Source: an uncultured Bacilli bacterium (GTDB lineage Bacteria; Bacillota_I; Bacilli_A; RF39; UBA660). From it: a stretch of DNA of 26,816 nt. The stretch lies in assembly GCA_910583685.1 (NCBI GenBank), contig CAJTXY010000019.1, positions 1-26,816 on the forward strand, read 5' to 3'. Numbering within the stretch: position 1 is the first letter of the stretch; every line of letters begins with the position of its first letter. Made by a program: the position numbers and the translations under genes. The notes beneath the pieces were generated by a model. It was given only the letters and a program-made list of their open reading frames with translations. It ran no database searches and had not been told where the DNA came from. This document shows, one piece after another, positions 1 through 7,994 of this stretch.

Positions 1-49
1 TGCAAAGTTATTAACAATTTTTACATTCAAAAGTTGATGATATCAATAT

Positions 50-88
50 AAAAAATAAGTTTTAACCATTATGGAAAACTTATTTTTT
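50..88 (-). terminator. Intrinsic terminator after ileS
   Basis: A perfect 14-bp inverted repeat (50-63 with 75-88) encloses an 11-nt loop that can itself fold as CCAT/ATGG. The outer arms are A/T-rich, so read on the minus strand the stem ends in a run of six T. It lies just past the ileS stop codon at 91-93. Because the arms are A on one side and T on the other, it could work in both directions. Confidence 0.8.
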
Positions 89-90
89 AT

Positions 91-3000
91 TTAATTTATT
101 TTTTCTACTTCAATTTTAGCACTGATATCATTTAATGGAGTTACTTCAATTTCTAATTTTTTATATATTATGCTATCCGCAAGTGTTTCTTTTTCAATAA
201 ACTCTCTATAATTATTGATCATTTTTTCTAATGTGCTATCACCATCATAATATATAGTGATGTGGTCTGTAATATTAAAATCAGCTTCTTTTCTAAGCGA
301 TTGCACATTTCTTATGAATTCTCTTGCTAATCCCTCTAAGATTAGGTCCTCTGTTAAATTGGTATCTAGGACAACACAAGTTTTTTCATTGCTACTAGAG
401 GAATAGCCTTCCTTTTGTTTTAAAGTAATGAGTACCATATCTTGTGTTAAAATAAAGTCTTCTTCCTTAAGTTTTATTGTTAGACTATCATTTTTCAATT
501 TGATAATCTCCTCTTTTGTTAAAGCTTGAACTTTCTGCTGCAGCTCTTTTATTTTAGAACCTAATTGTTTTCCTAAGACCTTGAAATTCGGTTTTACAAT
601 ATAATCTAAATATTTACTCATATCATCCTGAAATACTACTTCTTTTACATTTAGCTCTTCCATAATAATTGGTAAGAGCTCTCCAATAATACTTCTGTCT
701 GCTGCTGGTAACAATAGTTTCTGAATTGGCTGACGCACTTTTATTTTTGCCTCTTCCCTAGCGAAACGTCCGAGCGAACAAATGTCTCTTATTAAATCCA
801 TTTGTAATTCTACTTTTTCATCAATCAGCTCTTCTTTTGCTTCTGGGTATTCTGCTAAATGAACAGACTCATCTTCTGTTAGTTTTTGATAAATTTCCTC
901 TGTTAAAAATGGTGTGATTGGGGCACATAATTTACATAATGTAACTAAGACTTCATAAGTAGTCAAATAAACTGCTTTTTTTGAATCTGTTAGATCACTA
1001 GCCCAAAATCTTCTTCGATTACTCCTAATATACCAATTTGATAAATCATCATTTAGAAAAGGAATAATCAATTTTGTAGCCTTATTTAAATCATATTCTT
1101 CTAAGGCTAATGTTACCTCTTTTACTAATCTATTCAGTTTGGAAATCAACCATTTGTCGATGAGCTCTCTGTTTTCTACTTTAATGCTATATTCCCGTGG
1201 ATCTAGATGATCAGCATTTGCATACATTTCAAAAAAAGAATAAGCATTTTTAAATGTTGAAATATATTTAGAATATACTTCTTTAACTCCAACTTCATCA
1301 AAGCGAAGCGGTGTCCATACTGGTGATGTATATAACATATAGAAACGAATGGTATCAGCACCATATTGTGTCATAATCTCGGTTGGATTAATAATATTTC
1401 CAACGGATTTACTCATTTTTTTACCATAAGCATCTAACATCATATCATTTACTACTACGTTTTTAAAACTTGATTTACCACTAATTAATGTCGATAACAC
1501 TAATAATACATAAAACCATCCACGTGTTTGATCTACTCCCTCAGCAATAAAATCTGCTGGGAATTGAGACTCAAATAGTTCTTTATTTTCAAACGGATAA
1601 TGATATTGAGCATAGGGCATTGCACCAGAATCGAACCAAACATCCATTACATCATAAACGCGATGCATTGTTTTACTACACTTTGAACATTTGATGTGAA
1701 TATTATCGACATAAGGCCTGTGTAATTCTAAAGTTTCTATATCGATTTCTTCTAGAGCTCTTTCTTTTAACTCTTGAAGTGAGCCAATTGTTTCAAAATG
1801 GCCACAATCACATACCCAAATAGGCAGTGGGCATCCCCAATATCTATTTCTGGATATTCCCCAATCAATCATATTTTCTAACCAATTATTGAAACGTTTC
1901 TCACCAATATAAGAAGGGTGCCAATTGATTTTTTGATTTTCATTTATTATTTCTTTCTTAAATTCTGTATTCTTAACATACCAAGCTGGCTTTGCATAGT
2001 AAATAAGCGGTTGCTTACATCTCCAACAATGTGGGTAATCATGAGTCATCTTTATTTTTTTAAATAACTTGTCTTCACCTTTTAAATACTTAATAATTTC
2101 GATTTCTAATTCGGGGTCTGTTACTAACTTTCCTTCCCAAGGACCTTCGCTATAACAACCATCTTTTCCAACTGGATTAATAAAAGTAATTCCAGCTGCT
2201 TGTGCTACCCTATTATCATCTACACCATATGCTGGAGCAAGATGCACGATCCCTGTACCGTCTGAGGCTGTAACGTAAGAGTCTGAAAGAATTTCAAATG
2301 CTTTTCCTTCTACATTAATAAATGGCATTAATTGCTCATATTTTAATCCTTTTAACTCGCTTCCTTTATAAGTGTTAATGATTTCATAATCCTCTCCTAA
2401 AACGTTTTCTATCAAATCTTTTGCAACAATGAAATGATAACCTTTACTTAATGCTTTAACATATTCTAAATCTGGGTTAACACAAAGGGCTACATTGGCC
2501 ATTAAAGTCCATGGAGTGGTTGTCCAGACTAAAACATAAGTGTCTTCTCCTACTAACTTGAACGGAACAATTACTGTGTTTACTGATACTTCTTTATAAC
2601 CTTGCGAAACTTCATGTGATGCTAGTTCTGTCCCGCATCTTGGACAGTATGGCAATACTTTATTTCCGTGATAAATTAACCCTTTTTTGTTTAGCTCATT
2701 TACAAGCCACCATTCTGATTCAATATATTCATTACTACAGGTAACATAGGGATTTTCACAATCGATGAATTGCCCCATCATATCTGTTACCTTCTTCACC
2801 TCATCAATATTGGTAGCTGTTTCTTTTTTGCACTCTTCGCAAAATTTTTCGATTCCTAATTTTTCAATATCTGTTTTTGTTTTGAAACCTAATTTTTTTT
2901 CTACATTTACCTCTATTGGTAACCCGTGAGTGTCTAACCCTATCTTTCTTAAAACTCGATACCCTTGCATCGTTTTAAACTTACAAAAAGAATCTTTGAT

Positions 3001-3189
3001 TGTTTTGGCAAAAACATGATGGATTCCAGGACGAGCATTGGCATAAATTGGTCCATCATAAAATACAAAACTTCTTTCCTTATCCTTTGTTTCAATACAT
3101 CTGTTTAAAATGTCCATTTCTTTCCATTTTTCTACAAAACTTTTTTCTATTTCATTTATCTTACGTGTTTCTAATTTTTCAAATTTCAT
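91..3189 (-). CDS. ileS: Isoleucyl-tRNA synthetase, type 2 (eukaryote-like)
   Basis: This class I synthetase charges tRNA-Ile in the cytoplasm. At 1032 aa it is longer than the usual ~920-aa bacterial type 1 enzyme and fits the eukaryote-like type 2 (IleRS2). The ATP-binding signature near residues 53-58 reads PGIHHV: the expected HxGH is replaced by GxHH (G55, I56, H57, H58). The second signature KMSKS is intact at 591-595. The CP1 editing domain shows WTTTPWTL (222-229) and GTGIVHLAPAYG (311-322). Cys pairs at 182-185, 388-391, 459-461 and 501-504 suggest zinc sites. The start is preceded by AGAAGG. It lies 21 bp after the antiporter gene and is probably cotranscribed with it from the Ile T-box leader. 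Type 2 enzymes are known for low sensitivity to mupirocin. The enzyme assignment is very secure and the subtype is likely. Confidence 0.96.
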   Translation of the reverse strand: MKFEKLETRKINEIEKSFVEKWKEMDILNRCIETKDKERSFVFYDGPIYANARPGIHHVFAKTIKDSFCKFKTMQGYRVLRKIGLDTHGLPIEVNVEKKLGFKTKTDIEKLGIEKFCEECKKETATNIDEVKKVTDMMGQFIDCENPYVTCSNEYIESEWWLVNELNKKGLIYHGNKVLPYCPRCGTELASHEVSQGYKEVSVNTVIVPFKLVGEDTYVLVWTTTPWTLMANVALCVNPDLEYVKALSKGYHFIVAKDLIENVLGEDYEIINTYKGSELKGLKYEQLMPFINVEGKAFEILSDSYVTASDGTGIVHLAPAYGVDDNRVAQAAGITFINPVGKDGCYSEGPWEGKLVTDPELEIEIIKYLKGEDKLFKKIKMTHDYPHCWRCKQPLIYYAKPAWYVKNTEFKKEIINENQKINWHPSYIGEKRFNNWLENMIDWGISRNRYWGCPLPIWVCDCGHFETIGSLQELKERALEEIDIETLELHRPYVDNIHIKCSKCSKTMHRVYDVMDVWFDSGAMPYAQYHYPFENKELFESQFPADFIAEGVDQTRGWFYVLLVLSTLISGKSSFKNVVVNDMMLDAYGKKMSKSVGNIINPTEIMTQYGADTIRFYMLYTSPVWTPLRFDEVGVKEVYSKYISTFKNAYSFFEMYANADHLDPREYSIKVENRELIDKWLISKLNRLVKEVTLALEEYDLNKATKLIIPFLNDDLSNWYIRSNRRRFWASDLTDSKKAVYLTTYEVLVTLCKLCAPITPFLTEEIYQKLTEDESVHLAEYPEAKEELIDEKVELQMDLIRDICSLGRFAREEAKIKVRQPIQKLLLPAADRSIIGELLPIIMEELNVKEVVFQDDMSKYLDYIVKPNFKVLGKQLGSKIKELQQKVQALTKEEIIKLKNDSLTIKLKEEDFILTQDMVLITLKQKEGYSSSSNEKTCVVLDTNLTEDLILEGLAREFIRNVQSLRKEADFNITDHITIYYDGDSTLEKMINNYREFIEKETLADSIIYKKLEIEVTPLNDISAKIEVEKIN

Positions 3190-3210
3190 ATTTTACCTTC
3201 TTTCTTCATT

Positions 3211-4161
3211 TTATCCAAAAATAACATAACTATAATATAAAGCAAACAGTATTAAAAAACTGATTCCTTCTTTTTTACTGATTTTATAATCTTTAAAAGA
3301 AAATAAGAAAAGTAAAAAGGCACTTGTTATCATTACTATTAAATCAATAGAGTTAAATGTTAAATTATTTACTCCTCCAAATAATGTAATAGGAAGTCCA
3401 ATTACCATACCAATATTAAATATATTACTTCCTACTACATTTCCGATTGCAATATCATATTCTCCTTTTTTTGTTGCCATTACGCTGGTTACTAACTCTG
3501 GAAGTGATGTTCCCAGTGCGATAATTGTTAAACTGATCATTCTCTCGCTGATGCCAATTGCTGTAGCTAAAGCAGATGCTGAATCTACGACTAGATTGCT
3601 TCCCAATACAATGGCGATGATACCAACTATGGTGAAGATGGTGGCTTTCGATAACTTTATACTTTCTTCTTCCTCCTGTTCTACTACCTTCCTACGCATC
3701 ATTGAGATTAAATAGTATATAAAAACTAGGAAAAATAATAAGAGTACAACGCCATCACTTCTGGTAAAAGCATTTGATAAGTTTTTATCAAATAAATGAT
3801 CACTTAATAGCACAGCCATTAGAGTAGTAATTAATAAAGTAATAGGTAGTTCCTTTTTTACGGTATTGTTTTTTACAGTCAATGTATGAACACAGGCTGA
3901 TACTCCCAAAATCAATAGAATATTTAAAATGTTGCTACCAATTACATTTCCAAAAACAATATCTCCACTACCAGATAATAATGATTTTACACTTACTGCA
4001 AACTCTGGAGCTGACGTTCCAAAAGCAACAATTGTCAGTCCTATTAGCATTTTTGATACCTTAAAATTACGGGCAATCCCACTAGCTCCATCTACAAAAA
4101 CATCTGCTCCTTTAATTAAAACAATAAAACCAACTATTAATAATATGATTTGTAATAACAT
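3211..4161 (-). CDS. Sodium/calcium exchanger family (CaCA, YrbG-like) antiporter
   Basis: This 316-aa integral membrane protein shows the inverted duplication typical of cation/Ca2+ exchangers. Repeat 1 has GTSAPE (48-53) and GNVIGSN (71-77). Repeat 2 has GTSLPE (217-222) and GNVVGSN (240-246). The acidic residues in the two GTSxPE motifs are the family's ion ligands. About ten hydrophobic segments are visible, with a charged loop (RRKVVEQEEEES, about 156-167) between the halves. The length is normal for bacterial YrbG-type proteins, whose cation is often uncertain. The start is supported by GAGGTG seven bases upstream. It is the first gene after an Ile-type T-box leader and lies 21 bp ahead of ileS, an unusual position for a transporter. 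The family is clear, but the transported ion cannot be told from sequence. Confidence 0.92.
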   Translation of the reverse strand: MLLQIILLIVGFIVLIKGADVFVDGASGIARNFKVSKMLIGLTIVAFGTSAPEFAVSVKSLLSGSGDIVFGNVIGSNILNILLILGVSACVHTLTVKNNTVKKELPITLLITTLMAVLLSDHLFDKNLSNAFTRSDGVVLLLFFLVFIYYLISMMRRKVVEQEEEESIKLSKATIFTIVGIIAIVLGSNLVVDSASALATAIGISERMISLTIIALGTSLPELVTSVMATKKGEYDIAIGNVVGSNIFNIGMVIGLPITLFGGVNNLTFNSIDLIVMITSAFLLFLFSFKDYKISKKEGISFLILFALYYSYVIFG

Positions 4162-4179
4162 ATTTTCACCTCTTTTTCC

Positions 4180-4374
4180 AAAAAAAAGTCTATTCCTTAA
4201 GGACGAATTTCTCGCGGTACCACCTTAATTCATAGACTTATGCACTTAAAACTATAACGCGTTACCGGCTTTGTCTTAGCCACAAAGCACACTTGAAAGT
4301 GATTCGAAATATAATTCCTTGCCTGTTTACACCAACCACAAGCTCTCTATGAATTCCTTATATTCCCGTCTTTC
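4180..4374 (-). promoter_or_regulatory. T-box riboswitch, predicted isoleucine specific (specifier AUC)
   Basis: On the minus strand the leader has the T-box core AAGGTGGTACCGCG (about 4227-4214). Stem I closes with GAAAG (4374-4370) pairing with CTTTC. The bulge just above it holds GAATCA, in which AUC followed by A sits in the specifier position, so the codon read is Ile. The variable base of the T-box core (UGGU) pairs with discriminator A73, which tRNA-Ile carries. A GCTTTGT/ACAAAGC hairpin fits stem III. A terminator stem (AAGTCTAT with ATAGACTT) ends in eight T at 4187-4180. Uncharged tRNA-Ile should favour the antiterminator and so expression of the antiporter and ileS. The specifier was assigned by hand-folding. 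Confidence 0.92.
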
Positions 4375-4403
4375 GCTTTTGTTTTATTTATAACTACTTT
4401 TAT

Positions 4404-4432
4404 TTTATATCATATTTTGCTTTGATATTCAA
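4404..4432 (-). promoter_or_regulatory. Sigma-A-type promoter for the Ile T-box transcript
   Basis: The -35 box is TTGAAT (4432-4427) and the -10 box is TATAAA (4409-4404), with an ideal 17-bp spacer. Transcription would start about 25 bases ahead of T-box stem I. Confidence 0.65.
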
Positions 4433-4479
4433 GTATTAATACAAAAGAAGTTTTATGCATAGTAAAGTTTAGATAATTT

Positions 4480-5199
4480 TTAATCTTTTAAGTTGCAATA
4501 AACATCTTGAACATCATCTAATTCTTCTAATTGTTCTATTAAACTGTAAACCTTTTCTTTTGCTTCCTCATCTAATTCTATGTAGTTATCTGGTGTGAAC
4601 GTTACTTCGCTTGATAAAAAATCTACAATTCCGTTTTGCTCTAAGCAATCTTTTATTTTAATAAAGTTCTCTGGCTTCGTTGTAATTAGGTAAGACTCTT
4701 CTAATACTTCAAAATCTTCTGCTCCTGCATCAACAGAGACCATCATAACTTCATCTTCATCATAGTCCTTTGGGACTTCGATATTTCCTGTACGACGGAA
4801 CATATAACTAACAGAACCACTTGTCCCTAGGTTCCCTCCACGTTTATTGAAACAGTTTCTAACTTCTGCTGCTGTTCTGTTTTTGTTATCTGTTAGACAG
4901 TCAACGATTACTGCAATTCCGTTTGGCCCATATCCTTCATAACGAATGGATTCATAGTTTTCATTGTCTGCGGCTCCTTTGGCCTTATCGATTGCTTTTT
5001 GAATATTGTCCTTTGGCATATTAGCCCCTCTTGCTTTTTCTACAACCATTCTTAATGATGGGTTTTGATCTACATCAGGAACCCCTAGTTTTGCTGCTAC
5101 ATAAATTTCTTTAGCAAGTTTCTGAAAAACTTTACCACGTGCCTGATCAGCCGCCCCCTTAGCACGATGGATTTTTGCCCATTTTGAATGTCCACTCAT
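4480..5199 (-). CDS. yebC: YebC/PmpR family protein
   Basis: The 239-aa protein opens with MSGHSKWAKIH, the hallmark N-terminus of the YebC/TACO1 family. The family was long described as DNA-binding regulators. Recent work links several members to translation through difficult stretches such as polyproline, so the exact role here is open. The central GNLGTSGSVSYMF and the acidic C-terminal domain are typical and the length is normal. The open frame extends upstream to 5280. I place the start at 5199 because GAAGGAGG lies 9 bases before it and the conserved N-terminus begins there. The 80 bp between it and the upstream sigma gene hold at best a weak promoter (TTTCAA/TATTCT), so cotranscription with sigma is plausible. 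I see no strong terminator after it. Confidence 0.95.
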   Translation of the reverse strand: MSGHSKWAKIHRAKGAADQARGKVFQKLAKEIYVAAKLGVPDVDQNPSLRMVVEKARGANMPKDNIQKAIDKAKGAADNENYESIRYEGYGPNGIAVIVDCLTDNKNRTAAEVRNCFNKRGGNLGTSGSVSYMFRRTGNIEVPKDYDEDEVMMVSVDAGAEDFEVLEESYLITTKPENFIKIKDCLEQNGIVDFLSSEVTFTPDNYIELDEEAKEKVYSLIEQLEELDDVQDVYCNLKD

Positions 5200-5279
5200 C
5201 TTTTTTTTCCTCCTTCTAAAAACTATATTTAGAATATCATATTTTTGTTTTTTTTGAAAGATATATGCTAAGGAAAACA

Positions 5280-6152
5280 TTATCTTGTTTTTGTTAATCT
5301 TGGTCCCTTATTTGTATAGTCTGTTGTTGCCATACTGTCTAAAGTATCAAGATAGTCTGCCAAATTTTGTACCTCCTTTATCTTTTTTACACGTTCAAGA
5401 GTTCTTTTTTCGCGCCATCTAGCTCCTTCAGAGGTTATTCCATACATATTCGCTATTTCTGTTTGTTTATACCCCATACCATAGCGAAGAACTAATATCT
5501 CCGGAATTAAGCCTTTATCAATTAAATTATAAACTTCTTGGAGCATTTCTTTTTTCATTATTTTATCTTCAACGCACTCTTTACTATCTGCAATAAATTC
5601 GCCAAGGAATCCCTCATTATTGGGGAGTGTTTGTTCCATTTTTAGCGAATAAGATATTTCATTAGACCCTTCTATTTGTTTCACTCTTGCTGGTGTAACA
5701 TTCATTTTTTGAGCCACTTCTTCTGTTGTTGGTTTTCTAGCAAGTTTATTTTGTAAGCTTTCTTTTGCTTTATTTAATTTTACAATCTTTTCCTCTCTAC
5801 TAATCCCTATTTGAAGGTCCCTATTCATTGCGCTAGCTGCTTTTTGCATTTCTTTTTTAATGTAAATTATAGCATAGGTCGAAAATCTTACTCCTTTATT
5901 TAAATCAAATTTTTCTAGTGCTTTTTCAAGACCAAAATAACCCTCTTGAATCAGGTCATCTAACTCTGCCTTTTCTGTTGTATATCCTTTTGCTATACTA
6001 ATTAATAAATTTAAATTTCTTTCTACAAAGCGTTCCTTTGATATTCTATCTCCTGATTTTATCCTTTTGATTTCTTCTTTTTCCTCTTCTTTACTCAAAG
6101 GTGTAGTATTTGATGGTAGACAATAGTTGATTGATTGATTATATTTTTTCAT
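5280..6152 (-). CDS. Alternative RNA polymerase sigma-70 family factor
   Basis: The 290-aa protein carries sigma region 2 (about 44-105: LDDLIQEGYFGLEKALEKFD, then FSTYAIIYIKKEMQKA), a region 3 helix-turn-helix (about 125-165: KPTTEEVAQKMNVTPARVKQ) and region 4 (about 205-258: LRYGMGYKQTEIANMYGITS). It is too short to be the primary sigma (usually over 350 aa) and lacks an obvious region 1.1. The -10-reading helix departs from the usual WIRQAI, with YIKKEM in its place, and the region 2/3 link reads RDLQIGIS where TRTIRLPVH is usual, so promoter recognition may differ from sigma-A. It has its own strong sigma-A-type promoter and lies upstream of yebC. It could direct a stress or developmental regulon. 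I do not recognise a specific orthologue such as SigB, SigF or SigG. Confidence 0.88.
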   Translation of the reverse strand: MKKYNQSINYCLPSNTTPLSKEEEKEEIKRIKSGDRISKERFVERNLNLLISIAKGYTTEKAELDDLIQEGYFGLEKALEKFDLNKGVRFSTYAIIYIKKEMQKAASAMNRDLQIGISREEKIVKLNKAKESLQNKLARKPTTEEVAQKMNVTPARVKQIEGSNEISYSLKMEQTLPNNEGFLGEFIADSKECVEDKIMKKEMLQEVYNLIDKGLIPEILVLRYGMGYKQTEIANMYGITSEGARWREKRTLERVKKIKEVQNLADYLDTLDSMATTDYTNKGPRLTKTR

Positions 6153-6180
6153 AATATATCCCCCTTTTTTTATCTGCGCT

Positions 6181-6209
6181 ATTTTATCAAAAGATTAATT
6201 ATTTGTCAA
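6181..6209 (-). promoter_or_regulatory. Promoter of the sigma factor gene
   Basis: A consensus -35 TTGACA (6209-6204) and a -10 TAAAAT (6186-6181) are 17 bp apart. The -35 box lies only five bases from the -35 box of the divergent plus-strand promoter, so the two promoters are back to back. Confidence 0.8.
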
Positions 6210-6214
6210 CTATC

Positions 6215-6244
6215 TTGTCATTTTTAATGAAAATATGATATAGT
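6215..6244 (+). promoter_or_regulatory. Promoter of the small plus-strand gene
   Basis: The -35 box TTGTCA (6215-6220) and -10 box TATAGT (6239-6244) are 18 bp apart. The -10 box overlaps a GTG at 6243, which argues that the gene starts further down at ATG 6273. Confidence 0.6.
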
Positions 6245-6272
6245 GATATCTATAAAAGTGAGTTGTCGTGTT

Positions 6273-6599
6273 ATGTATATAGTAATTGATAAAAAGAAAA
6301 TAGCCGTTCGAGTACTTACAAAAAAGTGGGAAAGAATTAAAGGCTATATGTGGTACTTAGATACTGTTACTACTGGTCTTTGTTACCCTAAAAAGCGGTA
6401 TTTTAGTACTTATTTTTACTGCCAAGCGGTTGATGTTGTAATGACAGATAAAGATTATCATATTCTATACCTTTACAAAAGATTAAAAAGTGAAAAACGA
6501 ATACTTTTTAAGAGAAAAGTTTATTATACTTTTGTACTTCCTGCTGGTACTTGTTGTAATTTGAATGTTGGAGATTTTCTCAAAATAAAAGAAAAGTGA
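6273..6599 (+). CDS. Small DUF192-like protein
   Basis: A 108-aa product, the only convincing gene on the plus strand. The C-terminal part (VDVVMTDKDYHILYL, then YTFVLPAGTCCNLNVGDFL) follows the DUF192 pattern of a D-x-hydrophobic strand, then an LPAG turn and a closing GD. The N-terminal half is divergent and rich in aromatic residues and Lys. DUF192 function is poorly known. No signal peptide is seen. The open frame can start at GTG 6243, but the predicted -10 box covers that codon, and AAAGTGAG lies ahead of ATG 6273, so I take the ATG. It is divergent from the sigma gene, convergent with obgE, and shares a terminator with obgE. The family call is tentative. The gene itself is supported by its promoter, terminator and an open frame free of overlap. 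Confidence 0.6.
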   Translation: MYIVIDKKKIAVRVLTKKWERIKGYMWYLDTVTTGLCYPKKRYFSTYFYCQAVDVVMTDKDYHILYLYKRLKSEKRILFKRKVYYTFVLPAGTCCNLNVGDFLKIKEK

Positions 6600-6628
6600 T
6601 TGTATCATCATTTTTCTTTTATTTTTTT
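6582..6628. terminator. Shared bidirectional terminator between convergent genes
   Basis: A 14-bp perfect repeat (6582-6595 with 6612-6625) extends inward by five more pairs, one of them G-U, around a six-base loop. The plus-strand read ends in a T-rich tract with seven T (6622-6628) and the minus-strand read ends in A/T-rich sequence giving TTTT. The stem contains the TGA stop of the small plus-strand gene and abuts the obgE stop. Confidence 0.75.
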
Positions 6629-7907
6629 AATTTCTAAAGTCAAAATAGAAGTCTAGAATTCGCACCTGATCTCCCTCTTTGGCACCTAACTCTTCTAATT
6701 TTTGATCAATTCCCATTTTTGTTAGTTTCTTTGCAAAACGAAGCATTCCTTCCTCAGATGAGAATTTTGTCATTTTAAATAATTTTTCTACTTGTTCCCC
6801 TTTAATCACCCATAAATCGTTTGCCTCTTTTTCAATGGTGTAAGGCTCTTCCTTTTTAAACGTATATAAAACATGACTTTCAAATTCTTCATCTTGAAAT
6901 AATGGTGTATTTGGTAGTTCCTTTAATAAAGTGCCTAAATAATTAACAACTTCTTGAACTTTCGTATTGGTTGCTGCCGAAACTGGAAAAATTTTTATAG
7001 AGGGATCCATTTTTTTTAGAAAATTTTGATAATTTTCTTCAAATGTTTCTAGATCGCTTTTGTTGGCAATAATAATTTGTGGTTTTTTTAGAAGTTTTTT
7101 GTTAAATGACTCTAGTTCCTTATTGATTAGGAGATAGTCCTCATAGGGATCTCTTCCTTCTGTTGCTGCCATATCAATCACGTGGGCGATTACTTTCGTT
7201 CTTTCTATATGTCTTAAAAATTTATCTCCCAATCCATCTCCCTTACTGGCTCCTTCAATTAAACCAGGTAAGTCTGCCATTACAAAACTCTCACTGTTCT
7301 CGGCCTTTACCACCCCAAGATTTGGAGTTAATGTTGTAAAATGATAGGCGGCAATTTTAGGTTTGGAGCGGGATACACAAGAGATGATTGTACTCTTCCC
7401 AACACTTGGCAAACCGACAAGACCTACATCTGCTAGCATTTTCACTTCCACTTTTAGTGTCTTTTCTTCACCAGGTTCCCCATTTTCAGAAAAATCAGGT
7501 GCTGTGTTTGTTTGGGTCTTAAAAGCGGTATTACCACGGCCACCACGACCACCTTTGGCAATGATTGCTTCCTGATCTGCTTCTTTTAAATCCGCTAAAA
7601 TAAAGCCACTGTCAAGGTCAGTTACAACCGTTCCTAATGGAACCTTTACTATTACTGGTTCGCTTCCTTTTCCGTGTTGATTTTTGCCTTTACCATTTTC
7701 CCCTTTTTTTCCTTTAATCTGTTTTTGATAACGAAGGTCTAAAAGCGTGTGAAGTCCACTATCTGCCTTAAAAATAATGTCAGAACCGTGCCCACCGTTT
7801 CCTCCGAATGGACCGCCCATTGCTACATATTTTTCACGACGAAACGCAGTACAACCGTCTCCTCCGTCTCCAGCTTTTACTTTAATTTCCACTTCATCTA
7901 CAAACAT
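6627..7907 (-). CDS. obgE: Obg/CgtA ribosome-associated GTPase
   Basis: The 426-aa protein has the three-part layout of Firmicute Obg. First is the glycine-rich Obg domain (about 1-158, with GGDGGDG-type repeats from residue 13). Next is the G domain, with G1 GLPSVGKS (165-172), switch II DLPGLIEGAS (212-221), G4 NKSD (282-285) and G5 SAA (310-312). Last is the OCT domain (about 345-426). Obg binds the 50S subunit, helps its assembly, and links to ppGpp and stress signalling. An extended -10 promoter lies upstream and AAAGGGGTG precedes the start. It appears to be transcribed alone, ending at the shared convergent terminator. Nothing is missing or odd. Confidence 0.98.
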   Translation of the reverse strand: MFVDEVEIKVKAGDGGDGCTAFRREKYVAMGGPFGGNGGHGSDIIFKADSGLHTLLDLRYQKQIKGKKGENGKGKNQHGKGSEPVIVKVPLGTVVTDLDSGFILADLKEADQEAIIAKGGRGGRGNTAFKTQTNTAPDFSENGEPGEEKTLKVEVKMLADVGLVGLPSVGKSTIISCVSRSKPKIAAYHFTTLTPNLGVVKAENSESFVMADLPGLIEGASKGDGLGDKFLRHIERTKVIAHVIDMAATEGRDPYEDYLLINKELESFNKKLLKKPQIIIANKSDLETFEENYQNFLKKMDPSIKIFPVSAATNTKVQEVVNYLGTLLKELPNTPLFQDEEFESHVLYTFKKEEPYTIEKEANDLWVIKGEQVEKLFKMTKFSSEEGMLRFAKKLTKMGIDQKLEELGAKEGDQVRILDFYFDFRN

Positions 7908-7933
7908 AATAGCACCCCTTTCAAAGTAAGTAA

Positions 7934-7942
7934 ATTATAACA
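7934..7942 (-). promoter_or_regulatory. Extended -10 promoter for obgE
   Basis: TATAAT (7939-7934) preceded by TG at 7942-7941 makes an extended -10 element. No good -35 box is visible; that position is T-rich and belongs to the aspS terminator tail. Confidence 0.55.
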
Positions 7943-7950
7943 TAAAGTTA

Positions 7951-7983
7951 AAAAAAAGAAAAGGAGTAACTATGGTTGCTCCT
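7951..7983 (-). terminator. Intrinsic terminator of the hisS-aspS operon
   Basis: On the minus strand AGGAG-C-AAC pairs with GTT-A-CTCCT around a CATA loop, with one C/A mismatch. It is followed by TTTCTTTTTTT. It lies 11 bases beyond the aspS stop. Confidence 0.8.
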
Positions 7984-7994
7984 GTTTATATATT

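Noticed and set aside
3882..4228. Plus-strand open frames over the antiporter start and the T-box leader
   Set aside because: They are opposite a clear membrane protein gene and a structured RNA leader, lack a ribosome binding site, and match no family.
5200..5280. A 27-residue N-terminal extension of YebC
   Set aside because: The family begins with MSGHSKW and a strong GAAGGAGG lies directly ahead of that ATG. The extension crosses the ribosome binding site and abuts the sigma gene.
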